Shown here: positions 12,150-23,832 of the stretch, in pieces
Position numbering within the stretch: the first letter of the stretch is position 1
Layout: each line of letters begins with the position of its first letter
Assembly (NCBI GenBank): GCA_025716815.1
Contig: JAIXMN010000003.1
Span: forward strand, 496,001-560,000
Length of the DNA stretch: 64,000 nucleotides
Direction of reading: 5' to 3'
From: Dichotomocladium elegans
Taxonomy: Eukaryota; Mucoromycota; Mucoromycetes; Mucorales; Lichtheimiaceae
Made by a program: the position numbers and the translations under genes
The notes under the pieces: model-generated
What the model was told of the DNA's origin: nothing
What the model saw: only the letters and a program-made list of their open reading frames with translations
The model's database searches: none

Positions 12150-13874
12150 AAGAATAATAAAAGGAATGACGAGGAGAACAGAATTGGCAAACGCTAATGC
12201 TTCATGGGACTTGATGGCACGATTAAAAGACCATTCAAGATTGAAAAGGGAACAAAGGAGTGAAACGTGTATACCTGTGTTCTGAGCTGCGTCTCAAACG
12301 AAGATCTTTTTTTAATTCGCACGTTACACCAGTAATACAGAACACCTCATTAATATTCAAAAATAACGATTACTAGATAGTATTGAGCATCATAATATTA
12401 GAGCACACATCAGGCAGAAAGAGGCTCTGGTTCGACAGGCGTGTGATACTCTTACAATGTCCAAGCTGGCTTTTCATCATTATCGTCTTAGCTAAGAAAG
12501 CGCATTACCATCTGCCAATGAAGCCCTTTCCCGCCCAGCAAGTCTAATCCTAGATGGTCCTAATCCCCATTTTAAGGATATTTGCCTCGGTCTTTTGCTC
12601 ACGTGAAATTTCTTTGCTCTATGCACTACGAAATGGTCGTTTGGTCCTGAGTTCTTATGATCCTCGACTACTATGAAACGGTCAAAAAGACTATATAGAT
12701 CCCAGATCTTCCTGGTTATAAGAAGATCTAGCAGAGAGAGAAGAGAGAGAGAGAACGACAAGAACAGTTAGCACCAGTAGTGGAAGCAACATAAAGTATC
12801 ATAGATGCTGTTAATTAGATGATCCCTGAATGTAACATCTCCATGAGCCCCAGTATGTCCCTATCGTATTATAATCTCGGCAATAAATGATATACTCTCG
12901 GGACACATACATCCTGCAAACTCTAAAAAGGTCATTCAATGACAAAAGATTGCGTAACCGTACAAATGAGAGGAGAACTTTCTGCTATACGGGACGTAAC
13001 AATATACAAATCTAACCTAGAGTAATTCGATGCGACTTTGATCTCCAGGCGAGTCAAGTTTTTAAAAATATCTGTCATTGATCATGGTTTGACGACTTTC
13101 CTGTTCGAATAAAGCCATGCATCCACCTATTGATAGAGTATAACGTCCAATGAACCACCGCCAGGAAGAAGTATAATTCGACATGCCAAACAGAAATCAA
13201 ATATCAGTCGCTTGGGAACCAGTATAGCTTTAGTATTTAAATGCACTCCTTGCTGGATCACCTCTGGAAGCACTTCCCAATGTTAAGCTGGCCAAGTGGC
13301 GCATTGACTCTTGATCTGCTTACCGCCTTAGAGAAAGGCAAGTAAACACACACTAGTAGAAGGCTGCGCCACGAGTGCGACCATTTCATCCCTTTCTCGT
13401 TGTCCAGTCAAATTTTTGGTGACCCAGATGTTAACATTGAATATCGACAGCAAAGTGGTGCAATACTACATGCACCTGTCAACGCCCTGAAAGAATCATA
13501 AACAGACGAAATCACGTCATCCCAGGAGATTAAAATGCTGATTTCTATGTATAATCCGAAAGGAATTGTGGCATAGCTTGCTCGATGTGATTTTGTTCAG
13601 ATATACTTAGTAAACACGCATTGGCGTCATTTCCAATACATTCTTCTAGCAAAGCAAGGTGGACTCGGTCAAACTCTCGGATCACCCTCTCTTTGAATTT
13701 CCATAATCATTACCTAAAACAGTAATCTTTGAGGGATGCTTGTGTAGCGGTACTAGAATAAGGGTCATAGATGAGCGTTCTCCTCTCCGCTCCCTTATAT
13801 GTGGAATGTACGGCTATCAGACGAGCTAGTGAGGATAGCAACGGCACGCGTACATCAAGTAGGGAGCTTATAAA
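12150..13874. other. Intergenic spacer, no convincing gene
   Basis: Upstream region of the START gene. A minus-strand open stretch at 12492-12761 has no ATG context, domain or splice support and overlaps a GA microsatellite at about 12732-12753. The remainder is closed in all frames at useful length. I see no transposon coding signature. Confidence 0.5.
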
Positions 13875-13889
13875 GTGCAATTTAAGAGC

Positions 13890-14237
13890 ATGGGCGATCC
13901 GAACGTCAAAAAGAGCATCGGCGGAAAGTCATTAGATGATCAAGGTGCTATGGATATGCCCCCTCTTTTCCTTCCGAGGTCCACAGTCAGACGCCATTTG
14001 GATCAATATGAACATAGCATGCAATTTCAATGGTCGTCAGAAAATCTCTCGTCCGTAGCTTCCAAGTGGCAATTTTATTTCTCCAGCTACATTGCTATGT
14101 TACGATCTCCCGCGCCGTTGATCAAACGTTTAGGTGGTGAAACGAAGAAGAGACCTTCTCCTATACTATTTTTATCGCAACAGACCATTGACGAGAATAA
14201 AGGTCATTGGGAATTGACATATATTAAGGGGGAATGA
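13890..14237 (+). CDS. Hypothetical protein, 115 aa, low support
   Basis: A single open frame from ATG 13890 (MGDPNVKKSIGG) to a TGA at 14235-14237. It is hydrophilic with mixed composition and no signal peptide or membrane segment. The frame is longer than chance ORFs in this AT-rich spacer, but I recognise no motif. It might be an exon of a larger gene, a young gene or a relic. Confidence 0.25.
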   Translation: MGDPNVKKSIGGKSLDDQGAMDMPPLFLPRSTVRRHLDQYEHSMQFQWSSENLSSVASKWQFYFSSYIAMLRSPAPLIKRLGGETKKRPSPILFLSQQTIDENKGHWELTYIKGE

Positions 14238-14355
14238 GGTTAAGACGAAAACGCATGGTACAGCAACGTGGAATGATAGATGGTATAAAGAAAACAAGGA
14301 GTACACTAGGCCGGAGGATATGATGGATATGGATAGTTGGGGAGGACGTCCAAAG

Positions 14356-15714
14356 TCAGTTTAGCTCCTGGTGAGATCTTACGCTGGAGCGTGATATCTG
14401 GATTGATCGGATGCTCGCGGCCTCAATATCGTCATTTTGGGTACAGTTGCACCGGAAGTCAGAGGGGGCCATATTAGGAGTATCGTGGATAGCGTTCGAA
14501 TAGCTATTTCTGTTAGAAAGGCTTCCGTTACAACGCACAGACATCTTTACGTGTCCGGACGTAACCTAATCTATAGCGTGTTAACAATATCACGAAGGAA
14601 GTATGTTATATTGCTAATCATACCCAATGAATGGTGATAACATTGATGGTAACATCAACGGTGCACATTGTCAGACAGACAAGGCCTCTTTCTCGACCGG
14701 ACGAAACGGCTAGGATCAAAATGTTCACGAGAGAAACCGTAAGGCAGACAGCCGATGAAACAACCGTTCGGCGAGTAAGCCTATATAGGCGACTTCCCTT
14801 CCAGTCAGAGCTGTTCACCGGGTTACGGCTGGCGTTTATGAGGGGTCGAACAAAAAGAAATGTCAGATACAAGTTCAATAGCTTGCGGGTCAATAAGCAG
14901 ACTATACAGTTAGACAAAATCCTTTCAGACTAGTTTTGCATTGACTTACAAAATCGTAGCACTATTTGGTGTTTTAACAATAAGTAGTTAGATAATCAAG
15001 AGGTAGGAACATATTCCACTTGTTACTCATACAATACCATAAGCGGAATGCTAGAAATTGGCTGCAAGCCGATAATACATGTGCCATCTTCAAGGATGTA
15101 GTTATTACGATAGATGAGCTATACCGAGATACTGTTAGAAAAAGATTTCGTTCTATTGCTGCTGTTACCATGAGAATAAAAATGCCAATATAAGGACAGA
15201 GCATGCCCATATGAATGCGATATTGCGTGGTCTGCCACCGACCCAGCCTCACGGCTGTAGCAAGATGAACACGCTCGATTAGCCTATGGATTAAAGATAG
15301 ATTCTTTTTGATTAGCATTATCCATCATATATGACAAATAGTCTTACCATGCATATATTGTAATCTTTGTTCCTGCGTAAAAAACGTCGCATATCAATAT
15401 ACCCAATGTGCACGAGACGATGTTGTCTATGCGACCTTTAGAACGATGCGTGCTCCGAGAAACGTCGTTTGGTCTTATATATACTTGCGATTGTTTGTTG
15501 ACACAGTTACGATAGACATAACGCAGAACATCCATGACAGGATGTAGAGAAAGAGAACGAGAGCTCTGCCGTAGGTCAAGGCGCTCAGACGTTGACCTTT
15601 GGATTTAGCGCCTAATGCTAACGCGAGGATGGTGATACATGCTAATGATAAAGCTTCAGAAATAATCTCCAGAGTGTCCGGCCCGCTTTGCGAAACGTCT
15701 TCTGTAACATTCAT
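14356..15714 (-). CDS. Seven-transmembrane protein of unknown function (receptor-like topology)
   Basis: Starts at ATG 15714 with NVT, a possible N-glycosylation site, near the N-terminus. Splicing by eye gives TM1 (IISEALSLACITILALAL), TM2 (ALVLFLYILSWMFCVM), TM3 (NIVSCTLGILICDVFYAG followed by IYAWLIERVHL), TM4 (MLCPYIGIFILM), TM5 (CIIGLQPISSIPLMVLYE continuing LLNLYLTFLFV), TM6 (AVCLTVSLVNILILAV) and TM7 (CTVDVTINVITIHWVTSGHV). The cytoplasmic tail of about 60 aa is Ser/Arg-rich and ends at 14356. Most introns preserve phase (for example W|LIERV and HW|VTSG); the exon 1/2 junction is unresolved. The topology suits a sensor or GPCR-like protein, but no classical GPCR motif is evident and the ligand is unknown. 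Confidence 0.75.
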
Positions 15715-16929
15715 GATTAGAAGCGAGCGAGAGGATAGTGTGTGAAAAAAAACGGATATGTTTTAGCTCTATTTATTATTGAGAGGCACATGAATATCCT
15801 GTGTATACACGCATAGGTGATCGGCAAGTAACCATTAAAAAAACGGGGGAGCGCTGTTGTTGCTCTTGTAGTTATTCCTGTTATTGGCACCATCTTCGGG
15901 GCCTACCATACTTGGTCCCTACGTCAAGGAAGAGTATGGCAGGCTGCATTATTTTTGATACTCAGCATTCTCAAAAAAAGTTGCATACTGGGACAAGCGA
16001 GGAAAATTCCGGCAAAAGGTTGCCGTTTCCTCCGCCCAGATTTGTCTTTCGTTCAGCACATGATGAATGTCCAATCCAGATGAAAAGAGCGCGATTTGCC
16101 AAAGATGGCGATAAATTGTGCTTTTTATTTTGGGATTCTACATGATTTGCTAAGACAAATGGCGAGCACTTCGAGATGAATCATATTAATACCATAGGAA
16201 GGGTATGTTGGGTTTGTGATTATGACAGATAAGCCCAGCGGGTGTGACGTTCCCTACATTTCTTTTTTTTACACGCGTGGATAAGTTAAATATTCCCAGC
16301 AGTTGCCAAAGAGACTCTTCTTCCCACAGCTAGCATCCTATCGCTGGTTGCTGTAGTGTATGTGGATTGGAAAGGGATAAAATATTTGCATTAAAGGATT
16401 GTATTTTCCGCGAAGGCACAGCGACAATGATGTCGGATGGTCTTATTGTCAGCAAACAATCCCAGTACCTAAATCGAGGGATTGTTGGGGGTAAATGAGC
16501 ATGAAGCGGGCAAGCGGACAGTCAACCAAAAAAAAAGAAAATGCCACGAATCCAAAAATGTGCTACCCGTCTGGCCTTGTAATATATACATATATTTATT
16601 CTTCTTCCAAACCACACGATCCGCCCGACATCTGCAATGACACAACTTGTTTTGTAAACTTCAACAGACAAGGGTAATATGCCGTAAGAGCACGAGAAGA
16701 GGACAGCAAACCCACGTTAGCAGGGTTACACTAAACAAGGGATCTTCCCCTTGATAAGAGCCGGCTGTCCCGCAGATCAAGCCCGACAAAAGATTTCCAA
16801 GTACGGAATAGCGAAAATGGGGGTGGGTCTGTGTGTTTAGGGCTATTTAATGCGTCTAGCCCTCCTTTTTTTCATTCGTTCTTTTTTCCCTTCTTCCTTT
16901 CCGTCATCCTTCATCAACAAATATCAACT
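15715..16929. other. Divergent intergenic region between the 7TM gene and glycogen synthase
   Basis: About 1.2 kb serving as upstream sequence for both flanking genes. The glycogen synthase side shows a TATA-like element (ggctatttaatg, about 16841-16852) and a long CT-rich stretch before the start codon. Open frames inside show no domain. Confidence 0.5.
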
Positions 16930-19411
16930 ATGCCTTTACGAGACATCGAAAACCCACTGCTTTTTGAAATCGCATGGGAAGTTGCTAATAAAGGTGAGCT
17001 GCCTGGGAGTGTTATGCTCCCAGCTTGACCACTCACTTCGTCTGCTTTTTCAAAGTTGGAGGTATCTACACTGTTATCAAGACCAAGGTTCCGGTGACAG
17101 CATACGAATTTGGAAATCGGTACTGTTTAATTGGTCCTCTCTCGGCCAGTGCACCCATGGAGGTTGAGTCGCTTGAGCCTCCCGAGGGTCATATCCGTGA
17201 TACCTTGAACGCGATGGAAAAAGGCGGAGTCAAGTATTTGTTTGGCCGCTGGTTGGTAGAGGGAGCTCCCTTCGTGTTGCTCTTTGACATAGATAGCGTC
17301 GCCAGCAAGCTTGACGAGTGGAAGGGTGATCTATGGCGGTCGGCTGGTATCCCAAGCCCTTCGCATGATCAAGAGATGAATAACACCATCCTTTTTGGCT
17401 ATCTGGTTGCGTGGTTTCTCGGTGATCTTGCTCCCAGGGTGAGTTGTATAATTTTCGTTGTTGTTTTCCTATGACGTTATTGACATGGTTACAGTATAGT
17501 ACCGGCGCAGACGCCTCTTCATCTTCCATGAGTCGTACAAACCCCATCATCGCCCATTTTCATGAATGGCAAGCAGGCGTGGCTATCCCGCTATGCAAGG
17601 CACGTCACATTGACGTTGCCACCATCTTCACGACCCATGCCACGCTGCTGGGTCGGTACTTGTGTGCAGGCTCCGTCGACTTTTACAACAATCTCCGCAA
17701 CTTCAACGTGGACAAGGAGGCTGGTGATCGTGGCATCTACCACCGATATTGCGTAGAACGCGCCTCTGCACATTGTGCTGATGTGTTTACCACTGTCAGT
17801 CACATTACCGCGTATGAAAGCGAACATCTTCTTAAGCGGAAGCCAGGCAAGTCAAGCAGAGGGAGACACACACGTACACTATGAGTCAAGCTGACGCGAT
17901 GATGGTAAAATAGATGGTGTGCTTCCGAACGGGCTGAACGTGGTCAAGTTCTCTGCAGTTCATGAATTCCAGAACAGGCATGCGCTCAATAAGGAAAAGA
18001 TCCATGACTTTGTGCGAGGTCACTTTTATGGGCATTACGATTTTGACCTCGAGAACACAGTGTATTTCTTCACTGCCGGTCGCTACGAGTTCAGAAACAA
18101 AGGTGTAGATATGCTTCTCGAATCACTTGCACGTAAGTCATAAGAGATCCGGCGACATAGGAGTCGTTTATGTGAATCATCAGCGCTGAGAGAAAGTATC
18201 CTTTATAAGGTCTAAACCATCGCCTGAAAGCCGCCCGATCAAATGTCACCGTTGTATCATTCATTATCATGCCTGCTGCTACCCACTCATTTAATGTGGA
18301 GGCTCTCAAAGGGCAGGCTGTTACCAAACAGCTCCGCGAGACTGTGAACGATGTACAGGATCGTATTGGAAGACAGATTTATGAGCGTGCGCTACGGTAA
18401 GCCATGTGAGAGTTGTTATAGCCAGAGGTAAAGCTTAACTTTTTTACGCAACAACCAGTGGCGAGGACTTGGACCCGAAGAACTGGCTCTCAGATGAAGA
18501 CAGGGTACTGCTGAAACGTCGGATGTTTGCCCTCAAACGTAGCACGCTTCCCCCGATCGTAACCCACAACATGGTGGATGACAATTCTGATCCCGTCATC
18601 GAAAATCTGCGGAGACTAAGACTCTACAACGATTCTGAGGATCGGGTTAAGGTCATATTCCATCCCGAGTTCTTGAACGCAAACAACCCTTTACTTGGCC
18701 TGGACTATGAGGACTTTGTACGAGGATGTCATATGGGCATTTTCCCATCTTACTATGAGCCCTGGGGCTATACACCCGCGGAATGTACTGTAATGGGCGT
18801 TCCTTCGGTCACTACAAAGTAAGATAGTGGAGGAAGATCTGGTCTTTTTCGGTGATGATTAATCGTGGTGATGAATCATCAGCCTGTCGGGCTTTGGTTG
18901 TTTTATGGATGAAAATGTCGAGAACTGTTCCGACTACGGTATTTACATTGTAGACCGGCGGCTGAAATCGGTGGAGGAATCCATCCAACAGCTCTGCGAT
19001 TTCATGTTCAAGTTTTGCCAGAAGACACGCCGTCAACGCATCAACCAGCGCAATCGTACAGAACGTCTCTCCGATCTACTGGACTGGAAGCGTATGGGGC
19101 TGGAGTACATGAAGGCTCGTCAACTGGCGCTCCGACGCGTCTACCCCGATTCGTTCACCTATGAGGAGGATGAGGACGAGTACCCCCAAAAGATCCCTAA
19201 GCCCCTCTCCGCTCCGCCCAGCCCGCGCATGCGCCACCAGATGGGCGTTTTTGCAGATGACGATGATGAGGAAGGGTATCCTCTACCTTTAAGAGAATTC
19301 CCTGCGATGCATAATAACGGCGATGGAACCGTCCAGGAGGAGTTGTTACGTGAAGGTGACATCGCTACTCTGAATAGGCTAAAATTGGAAGAAACAAAGC
19401 GTCCGCATTAG
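16930..19411 (+). CDS. GSY1: Glycogen synthase (GT3 family)
   Basis: Seven exons encode a full-length glycosyltransferase family 3 enzyme that adds glucose from UDP-glucose to glycogen in the cytosol. Exon 1 is short ([20 protein letters not shown]) and the intron at 16994-17055 falls inside the sugar-nucleotide loop [13 protein letters not shown]. Other family blocks are [62 protein letters not shown] and the catalytic segment [20 protein letters not shown] with NLSGFG. The arginine-rich helix [17 protein letters not shown] is the glucose-6-phosphate regulatory site in this family. The C-terminal tail ([13 protein letters not shown], then acidic) resembles the phosphorylated regulatory tail of fungal enzymes. 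Confidence 0.96.
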
Positions 19412-21059
19412 ACGCAAAAGGCCGTATATTCCCACCCCATCCCCATCTCTCTCTCTTCCTTCCTTTCATCTTGCTCTCGTAATGACTAGCCAAAAAAAAA
19501 GAAAAGAAAAAAAGAAACCCAAGGCTGAAAAGATTCTGTATGCTTTCTCTGATATCCTCCATGCAAGGCCCTTCCATAATAATTTTCTCTCATCCATGCA
19601 TCATGGCCTCTTTTCTGAAGACAGAGTTACACTCTTTGCTTGCTCCATCTGTCTCCGCACTCGGCAACAACAAATGCCGTAAACTCTCACCCGACGGATT
19701 AAGTTACATTAAAAACCGCCTCGCATCACGCCATGGTTACATTCTATTGTTATTGGAAAAAATTCGTGTTCCCTTCCGCTCTGCTCACACACACACACAC
19801 ACACTCTCTCTCTCTTTCCTTTTGGTAAGACTCAGAGATACGGTACTTATGATCGAGAAGAATCACAGCTGCGTGTCGTCCTCAGCAGCTATCTCGCTTG
19901 AAGGTGCCTCGTGATGAAAAGTGATAGAGCGACTTCCGATTTCCTTTGGTATTATGTATATCCTCTTATACTATCGTCTTTTAAATGAGTCGTAGCGACG
20001 GCTTCATAGGAGAATTACAATTGATAGGGCCTTCACAAATGGATGTTTTTATAACAAACAGTATTATTCAGAATGCAGTGATCTTTCGGTGGAGGGATGG
20101 GAAGGGAGGAATTGAAAAGAAGAAAGGAGAGCGTGTGTCTGGCTTTTTTATTTCTGCCTTGCAATTATCATTTTTGGGCTACGAGAAAAATAGGGAGAGA
20201 GCATAAGCTTGAGCTGCTGCCACCATCTCGTTCAGGAATCCCTCAAAGAAAAATAATAACGAGGCATGTGCCACCGCCGTCTGTCATGGCTTCGCTGCGA
20301 GCAAGACACAAAGGATGCGAAAGAGCAGCTCGCGCTTGAGTTGATTAATCACTGGCATGCTGGTTGGGGTCTCGAACCTGAAAGCTTCAGTGATATTGAT
20401 GGTCACCCAGCACCAGCATCCTTCTGCATCTCTACGTCTTCTAAGACAAATAAGATACTAGGAACAGATATCGTATACTTATTAAGACAGTTATGGTACG
20501 TAGTCACTTTTATTTTTACGCACACACACACACACAGAGAGAGAGATAGAGAGAGTACCTCCACGATTCAGCAACCCATCTTCTGATAGAGTTCTCAAGA
20601 TCTTTATTGGAGCTAAAGGAAGCGTTGCGGGGGGAAGGACGAGGCTGAACATGGTTAGGAAGGGCGGGCATTTAAACTGCATGATTGTTCACTGTATGGA
20701 ATATTTTCACACAGTGAGAAAGCTTGCGAGAAAGGAGACTTCCTTTTGGATGATGAAGAAGGCAAAAGAAGCACATGGAACGATAAGCATCTGTTGAGGG
20801 TAGGACGGCTAGGGATGAGGGTGGAAACTGGCTGCATGAGGTGCATTAGCCCATCAAGGATAAGACTGGGAAGATGGAAACCACCAACAAACAACAACCA
20901 TCATCTGTCTGTCCAATCAATGGCGTCGGGAATTGAAACAGAAATGGGTTAAGCGTGTGCAGCTTTTTTGACTGGTGCATCCTCGCATGATGGACAATAG
21001 ATAAGGGGGCATGCAGCCAACGCAAACCATTCCACGTCTTTCTTTTCTTACACATCGCG
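19412..21059. other. Intergenic spacer with dinucleotide repeats
   Basis: Holds an (AC)n/(CT)n run at about 19787-19817 and a (CA)n(GA)n run at about 20519-20552. An open stretch at about 20266-20515 (plus strand; QLALELINHWHAGWGLEPES) has reasonable composition and ends at a possible donor (gtacgtag), but has no partner exon or recognisable domain. I do not call it as a gene. Confidence 0.45.
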
Positions 21060-23661
21060 ATGTTCAAAGCAATCATACTTATTACAGTCACATTCTTCAT
21101 ACCCACGTTTGCATATAAAACCATCATCGATGTCCTATCCGACGATGCTCGCTTCGGCAGACTAATTGAGTGTCTGCAACGCACACGATTGGTTCCGGAA
21201 GTTAACAACCTAGAGGCTGGTACTCTCTTCGCTCCAGATAACAGTGCATTCGAGCAATATGAGGGTGATATCACTCGGGAAATGCTCCTTTACCACCTAC
21301 TTCCTGTTGGAATGAGCGGCCAGGATTTTTATCACGGACAGCTGCTAGAATCCCTTTATGTCAGACCTGGGATGCTTGGCCCCAACAATCCTGGACAGCG
21401 CATAAAAATCACAAAAGACGGCAACCCGAACAAATCTCGAGCCAAAGCTTATATCAACGGCGTTGAGATTATCGAGCAAGATCTGGTGGTCAACAACCAG
21501 ACGTACATCCAGGTCATTAACAAGGTCCTTGTTCCGCCCCGTACCTTGGGTGAGTCCACAATGTATTTGTCGCAGTGGACTGATTTGAGTCTATTCACAC
21601 GAAACCCATGGCATAGGAGAGGTCTTGATGGGTAAAGCCGACCTATACCCGCTACTAGAGAGGACGGGCATAGATAAAGTGCTGAAGAAAGAGGAGCCTT
21701 TCACAGTCTTTGTGTCCAAGTTCGATGTTCTGAGCCCATTCAACGCAATTGAGCGGGCTTACTTGACTTCAAAATATGGAATACAGGATCTGACGATGTT
21801 TCTGAATTATATGGTCGTGGAAGGCGCTAACTATGCTGGGAGCTTTCCAAGGGGGAAGACGGTTTGTGAGTGGCATACTTCTTTGGGCGGTGGATCATGA
21901 ATTTTACTGATTAAATGACATAGGTAAATCGCTTTCGGGAGAGTCGCTCGTGGTCTTCGTGAATCAAGACAATGCAATTTCCGTCAATGGTGTCTCAGTG
22001 ACCCAGACCGATATTCTGTCAGCCAATGGTGAGGGGTCGGGTTCATGACTTGCCAAGGGAAAAAAGGGAGGCACGCCTGCGCATGGCTCTCTAAGTCTTC
22101 CTTCGTATGATAGGTGTAATCCATGAAATCGATTCTTCAAACATACCTCCTTCGCTCTCATTTAACTCACGTAAATATCTCCATGGCTTGAATGCATCTG
22201 AATTTGTTTCCCTTCTCGATCGCTACAGCCTGGGCCATTATCTGGATGAAGAATCGGAGAAGTATACCTTCTTGGCGCCAAGTAATCAGGACATGAACGA
22301 GGGAGCGATACCTGATATTCTGAAAAGGGGCTGGCTAAGTTATCACGTGCTAACTGGGTCCTTACCACCGGATACTCTGGTTGACAAATCCCTGCTGCGA
22401 TCCCAGTTCGCCTCTCGACGTTTGGGAGGGGCCCCTCAACGTGTGCCGGTGAGTGTCCAGTCTGAGGGGTCATCCATAAAATCCATCAGCTTCTCCCACT
22501 CTCGTGTTCTTGATAGTACAGGTGAATAGTTTGTTCTACTGAGTCTCTCCATGAAACATATTTTCCTGAAACCACCCAATAGTGGCGATCAAGGAGAACA
22601 TCATCTATCAGATCTCCGAACCTCTTTCCCTGCCGGGAAACTTCTTAAACACGCTGGTGGTAGATTTGGAGCTCTCCACATTTATTGCTACGCTCTATGT
22701 TTCAGGAGTTGCCGACGAGATTAAGCGTAGTGATGGGATTACCTTATTCGCACCCAACAACCAGGCGTTCCATAACCTTGGCTTAATCGCCCAGTATCTG
22801 ATGCATTCAACAGGCAAAAATGATCTAAAAAACGTGCTCCGCTACCACGTTGCTCGTGGATTGCTGTACCACGAGGACATGCGCCAGTATGTGCATGATA
22901 TCCCCACACTGGCCGGCTCGGCTCTTCGCGTGGGTCCGGGTGACAACAACAGGGAAATCCTCGTAGGCCGACCTTCTCCAACAGCCGAGCAGGGTGTGGT
23001 CCATGAAACGGATCTGCTGGTGAGCAACGGCGTGGTTCACAAGGTGGACATGGTGCAGATTCCGGATTATGTACGCATCACCGCACGTGATCTTATGGCA
23101 GGCGTTGAGGCCAAAACAATGATTGAGATACTCGAGAAGACGGGGCTTTTGAGTGAGCTTAACAAGACAGACACGGTTGTTCTGGTACCGACCGATACGG
23201 CATTTGCGCATGTGAGCATTGAGGATCTTCTGAGCGATCCTTATGAGCTTGAGAGGCTCGTAAAGCTCCATATTATCCCTATGACTTGGCAAGACCAGTG
23301 GTTGAAAGGTTTGATTGGGCACGACAATGAGCACTCGAGCCTGCTTTCTGAGAAGGACAAGGTGATATTCCGAGAAGAGGGTGACGGCGACATGGTGATT
23401 CTTGTGAAAGACCGATCGGGTGGTGTACCTGCCCGGGTCAGGGGTGCGGGACGTACATTTGATGGCACGCACGGGGGCGTATTGCTGATCGACGCTGTGC
23501 TGATTCCTGTGCATCGCGGCTTCTTTGGTTTGCCATGGGGCTGGTCCATTTTCTTGGTGGTCGTCCTGTCGCTCATTGGCTGTTCCATCCTCGGCGGATG
23601 TGGGTTCATCATATACAAGATCCGCACCCGTCGACGCCTGGGCTACACAAGTATTCAATAA
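21060..23661 (+). CDS. Fasciclin (FAS1) repeat type I membrane protein, Fsc1-like
   Basis: Begins with a signal peptide (MFKAIILITVTFFIPTFA) and contains serial FAS1 domains: TLFAPDNSAFEQYEGD with NKVLVPP; FTVFVSKFDVLSPF; YTFLAPSNQDMNEG; ITLFAPNNQAFHNLG with NVLRYHVARG and NGVVHKVDMVQ; and VVLVPTDTAFAHVS with GVLLIDAVLIP. A transmembrane helix (WSIFLVVVLSLIGCSILGG) is followed by a short basic cytoplasmic tail. Four small introns interrupt the first half. The architecture matches the fungal family of fission-yeast Fsc1, a vacuolar membrane protein reported in autophagosome-vacuole fusion. Orthology is inferred; an adhesion role is the alternative. It converges on the Rab GDI gene with a gap of about 170 bases. 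Confidence 0.88.
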
Positions 23662-23832
23662 AATAAGAATAAAAATCTGACAATGCTTTCGATCTGAATA
23701 AATAGAGCAAGAAGTTTATTTAGATGATAAGAAGAGGGGAAAAGTAAGTTGGATGCCGGTATGAGTTGGAGGAAGGAGGAAGAAGGGGGAGATCGTGGGA
23801 GAGGAGGAGATGCGCGAGATAAGGACCATTCT

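Noticed and set aside
19500..19914. Plus-strand open frames after glycogen synthase
   Set aside because: They run through poly-A and CT/AC microsatellite sequence, with no domain and no splice support.
22825..23658. 277-aa minus-strand open frame
   Set aside because: Fully antisense to the clear FAS1-domain exon of the fasciclin gene; no recognisable content.
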